Below, piece by piece: positions 61,964 to 64,000 of a stretch of 64,000 bases of DNA (positions within the stretch are counted from its first letter, which is position 1; every line of letters starts with the position of its first letter). This stretch comes from Mesorhizobium sp. L-2-11 (GTDB taxonomy: Bacteria; Pseudomonadota; Alphaproteobacteria; Rhizobiales; Rhizobiaceae). The DNA lies in assembly GCF_016756595.1 (NCBI RefSeq), contig NZ_AP023257.1:1178001-1242000 (forward strand), written 5' to 3'. Position numbers and translations under genes: made by a program. Below the pieces are notes generated by a model. The model was not told the origin of the DNA and did no database searches. It was given only the letters and a program-made list of their open reading frames with translations.

Positions 61964-62383
61964 ATGAAGCAGTATATCGGATTGATCCATAAGGATACCG
62001 ACCGCGACTTCGGTGTGTCCTTTCCTGATTTTCCCGGCGTTATCACCGCCGGCACCGATCTGGACGACGCTCGTGCCATGGCTGAGGAGGCCCTTGCCTT
62101 TCACATCGAAGGGCTTGTGGAAGATGGCGAAGCCATTCCAGAACCCTCCAGCTTGGAAGATGTCATGGCCGACGCCGATAATCGAGACGGCGTTGCAATT
62201 TTGGTTGCGGCGAAGACCGAGGCCAAGAAAGCTGTCCGCGTGAACATCACGCTCGCTGAAGATGTTCTAAGCCAAATTGACGCCTTTGCTGAGGCGCACG
62301 GTTTTACCCGGTCCGGCTTTATCGCGAAGGCGGCTCAAAGAATCATCGAGCTTGAGGGCGGTCTAAAGGCTCGCAGCGCTTAG
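61964..62383 (+). CDS. hicB: HicB-family antitoxin, orphan
   Basis: The 139-residue protein has the HicB RNase-H-like fold (MKQYIGLIHKDTDRDFGVSF, PDFPGVITAGTDLDDARAMA, EEALAFHIEGLVEDGEAIPE) and a C-terminal ribbon-helix-helix DNA-binding part (VRVNITLAEDVLSQIDAFAE, AHGFTRSGFIAKAAQRIIEL). It would neutralise HicA and repress its operon. Here hicA is only a relic, so the antitoxin is left without its partner. Confidence 0.92.
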   Translation: MKQYIGLIHKDTDRDFGVSFPDFPGVITAGTDLDDARAMAEEALAFHIEGLVEDGEAIPEPSSLEDVMADADNRDGVAILVAAKTEAKKAVRVNITLAEDVLSQIDAFAEAHGFTRSGFIAKAAQRIIELEGGLKARSA

Positions 62384-62568
62384 CTACCGTTGCCTTACCA
62401 AGGCCCTCCACTGCAAGCGTCCCTATGTGCCTGGCTTCTGGCGCATCGTCGCCGGTTGATTTAGCATCGCCTGATAATCCTTGTGCCAGGCACAAGGCAG
62501 CACAATCGCGAGCGGCACCGGGGCGAGGTGAATACGACGACGACGTCCGGCTGCCAGGGAGACGGCCA

Positions 62569-63150
62569 ATGCAGAAGTTGCAATCGCAAGGCGTCCATCA
62601 CATCACGCTGGTCGGCGCCGGGCGCCAGACCTCGATCGATTTCTGGGAAGGCGTGCTTGGCATGCCTTTCATCTTCGAGCAGCCCAATCTCGACAAGGCC
62701 AGCGAAAGCCACCTCTATTTCGATCCGGGTGACGGCCGGCTGATCACCATCTTCACCGACGAGAGCCGCACGCCAGTCAAGCGGCGCACGCCGACCGATA
62801 CGGGCTGCGTCCATCACATCGCCTTTGCGGTGTCCCGCGTCACCTTCCTGCAGGCGGTCGCCCGGCTCGACGAGCGCGCCATCAAGCACAGCGGCGTCAA
62901 GGATCGCGGTTTTATGGATTCGATCTATTTCGAGGATCCGCTCGGCCTGCTGATCGAGCTCGCTTCCTACCGTTTCGAGCCGCCGGCGGGCTTCACCCAT
63001 GCCGACGTGCTGATGCAGGCGCACAAGCTTCGCGTCGCGCGCGGCGACTATGCAATCGCCGAAGTGCATCTTGCCGACGCGATCCAGGCGCTGGTCGAGC
63101 GCTCGCGCGCGACTTTGTCGGAGGACCGCACGCCGAAAAATCCATACTGA
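62569..63150 (+). CDS. VOC-superfamily protein (single glyoxalase domain)
   Basis: The 193-residue protein contains GVHHITLVGAGRQTSIDFWE, GVLGMPFIFEQPNLDKASES, CVHHIAFAVSRVTFLQAVAR and DSIYFEDPLGLLIELASYRF. Metal-ligand His and Glu are visible (HHIT, HHIAF, IELAS). A C-terminal helix with HLADAIQALVERSRATLSED is extra. Dioxygenase, isomerase or lyase cannot be told apart. ATG 62569 (GGGAGACGGCCA upstream) is preferred to a frame from 62425. It is followed 28 nt on by the GST gene. Confidence 0.85.
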   Translation: MQKLQSQGVHHITLVGAGRQTSIDFWEGVLGMPFIFEQPNLDKASESHLYFDPGDGRLITIFTDESRTPVKRRTPTDTGCVHHIAFAVSRVTFLQAVARLDERAIKHSGVKDRGFMDSIYFEDPLGLLIELASYRFEPPAGFTHADVLMQAHKLRVARGDYAIAEVHLADAIQALVERSRATLSEDRTPKNPY

Positions 63151-63178
63151 CGACAGGCCAAACAGAGGGAGGAACACA

Positions 63179-64000
63179 ATGGCAAAGACAACAACGAAAA
63201 GTGCGAAGAAGCCGGCTGCCAAGGCAGCCACGAAACCAGCTGCCAAGGCCGCGACAAAGCCTGCCGCCAAGGCATCGAAAGCTTCCGCCAAGTCGGCAAC
63301 GAAAGCCGCCGCAAAACCTGCAGCCAAGGCATCCGCGAAATCCGCGCGGAAGACCAAATCAGGAAAGAAGCCCGCGCTGACGCTCAGCATGCTGAAGCCG
63401 AGCGTCAACAATATGAGCGTTCGGGTGTTTGCACGCGCGGCGGGGCTCGACCATTCCGAGACCGACGTATGGGGCCACACGCGCTCGCCCGAGTATATGG
63501 CACGAAACCCAGCCCATCTGACGCCGATGATCGAGGACAAGGGCCTGCCCAGGGGCGTGTTGTGGGAAAGCTGCGCCATCATGCAGTATCTCGCCAACAA
63601 GCACGGGCTGGAGAAATTGTATCCCAAGGCGCCGGCCAAGCGGGCGATGATCGACAGCGCCATGTTCTACCTGATCGGCACGCTCTACCCCTATGTCGCG
63701 CGCGCCACCTATCCCACGCTGAATTTCCCGCAATATGCCGGCGAGGTCGGCCACAGCGATGCTCATCCCGACAAAAAGGCGGAAGCCCAGAAGGCGGCTA
63801 TTGAAGCGATAGCCGAGCCGCTGGAGGTCTTTCACAGCTTCTTCAGGAACGGCAAGCCGTTCATCGGCGGCAAGAACCCGTCGATCGCCGACATCCGCCT
63901 GGCGGCGACGCTCGAATTCCTGGCAGCCATCGACTACGCGCTGCCGCAATGGGCGAAGGAGTACATGGCGGCGATCGAGAAGAAGCTCGGCAAGGCCTAT
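63179..64000 (+). CDS. Glutathione S-transferase with H1-like Lys/Ala tail, cut by window edge
   Basis: Open to the right edge, 274 codons in the window. Residues 1-66 are almost only Lys, Ala, Ser, Thr and Pro (KKPAAKAATKPAAKAATKPA and similar), as in AlgP and bacterial histone-H1-like proteins. From about 67 a GST domain starts: LTLSMLKPSVNNMSVRVFAR, NPAHLTPMIEDKGLPRGVLW, ESCAIMQYLANK (glutathione-contact E-S). The helical half holds KPFIGGKNPSIADIRLAATL. The fusion suggests a GST tethered to DNA or RNA. The ATG follows GGGAGGAACACA. Confidence 0.88.
   Translation, partial: MAKTTTKSAKKPAAKAATKPAAKAATKPAAKASKASAKSATKAAAKPAAKASAKSARKTKSGKKPALTLSMLKPSVNNMSVRVFARAAGLDHSETDVWGHTRSPEYMARNPAHLTPMIEDKGLPRGVLWESCAIMQYLANKHGLEKLYPKAPAKRAMIDSAMFYLIGTLYPYVARATYPTLNFPQYAGEVGHSDAHPDKKAEAQKAAIEAIAEPLEVFHSFFRNGKPFIGGKNPSIADIRLAATLEFLAAIDYALPQWAKEYMAAIEKKLGKAY

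Noticed and set aside
62480..62498. 8-bp palindrome CCTTGTGC-CAG-GCACAAGG before the VOC gene
   Set aside because: Short, single copy and without a regulator nearby; chance cannot be excluded.
1..64000. CRISPR arrays, phage genes, nodulation or nitrogen-fixation genes
   Set aside because: No regularly spaced repeats and no nod, nif or fix sequence or phage structural gene was seen.

Overview
The window is GC-rich chromosomal DNA from an alphaproteobacterium of the order Hyphomicrobiales (Rhizobiales). Mesorhizobium or a close relative is the best guess. The reasons are the DUF1127, DUF465, DUF1013/TrcR and DUF1192 small proteins, the tkt-gap-pgk-fba cluster divergent from DUF4164-zapA, the alphaproteobacterial RpoH, and dispersed intergenic repeats of a kind I associate with Mesorhizobium. 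No database search was possible. All family names rest on reading the translated sequence.

Layout. 0-7 kb: an RND efflux pump (adaptor cut by the left edge), a DUF3309 peptide, an MFS carrier, DUF1244 and an N-formylglutamate amidohydrolase. 7-16 kb: DUF1036 overlapping pyruvate kinase, an alpha/beta hydrolase, a nitronate monooxygenase, a TPR protein, ribosomal protein L36 and purEK. 14.5-20.2 kb: a compact minus-strand operon (binding protein, two permeases, ATPase, RidA, SelA-like PLP enzyme) divergent from an IclR regulator. This reads as uptake and deamination of an amino compound. 20-28 kb: two YdcH proteins, ispG, a lytic transglycosylase, a methyltransferase, a LysR regulator, a polyprenyl synthase, mtgA and rpmF. 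28-34 kb: an accessory run of small regulators (HxlR, two ArsR), hydrolase, SRPBCC and GST genes, with one GST reduced to a relic, then an MFS gene. 34-38 kb: a quinone oxidoreductase, DUF1127, LysE, LuxR and TrcR.

38.4-41.8 kb is the most coherent unnamed unit. A WYL regulator, an MGMT/Atl1-like protein, a DJ-1/PfpI protein, a DUF1127 protein and a divergent VOC dioxygenase share two near-identical 24-bp palindromes. Each palindrome lies at the same distance from an extended -10 element. It looks like a small electrophile- or aldehyde-stress regulon.

42-53.5 kb: an SGNH hydrolase, then fba, pgk, a K+/H+ antiporter, gap and tkt on the minus strand. Divergent from these are DUF4164-zapA, a possible 6S-like RNA, a 1-Cys peroxiredoxin and a persulfide-dioxygenase-like MBL protein. 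53.8-55.8 kb: a complete IS30-family element with 28-bp perfect terminal repeats and a 3-bp duplication splits a small gene. 55.9-59.1 kb: rpoH, an RluD-like synthase, a small membrane protein, a frameshifted VOC gene and tRNA-Glu(CTC).

59.1-62.5 kb is a decayed accessory region. It holds a piece of tRNA-Glu(TTC), scraps of a MPNT-type protein, an XRE regulator, an ATP-dependent DNA ligase and HicA, plus an RHH protein and an orphan HicB. The window closes with a VOC protein and a GST that carries a histone-H1-like Lys/Ala tail and runs off the right edge.
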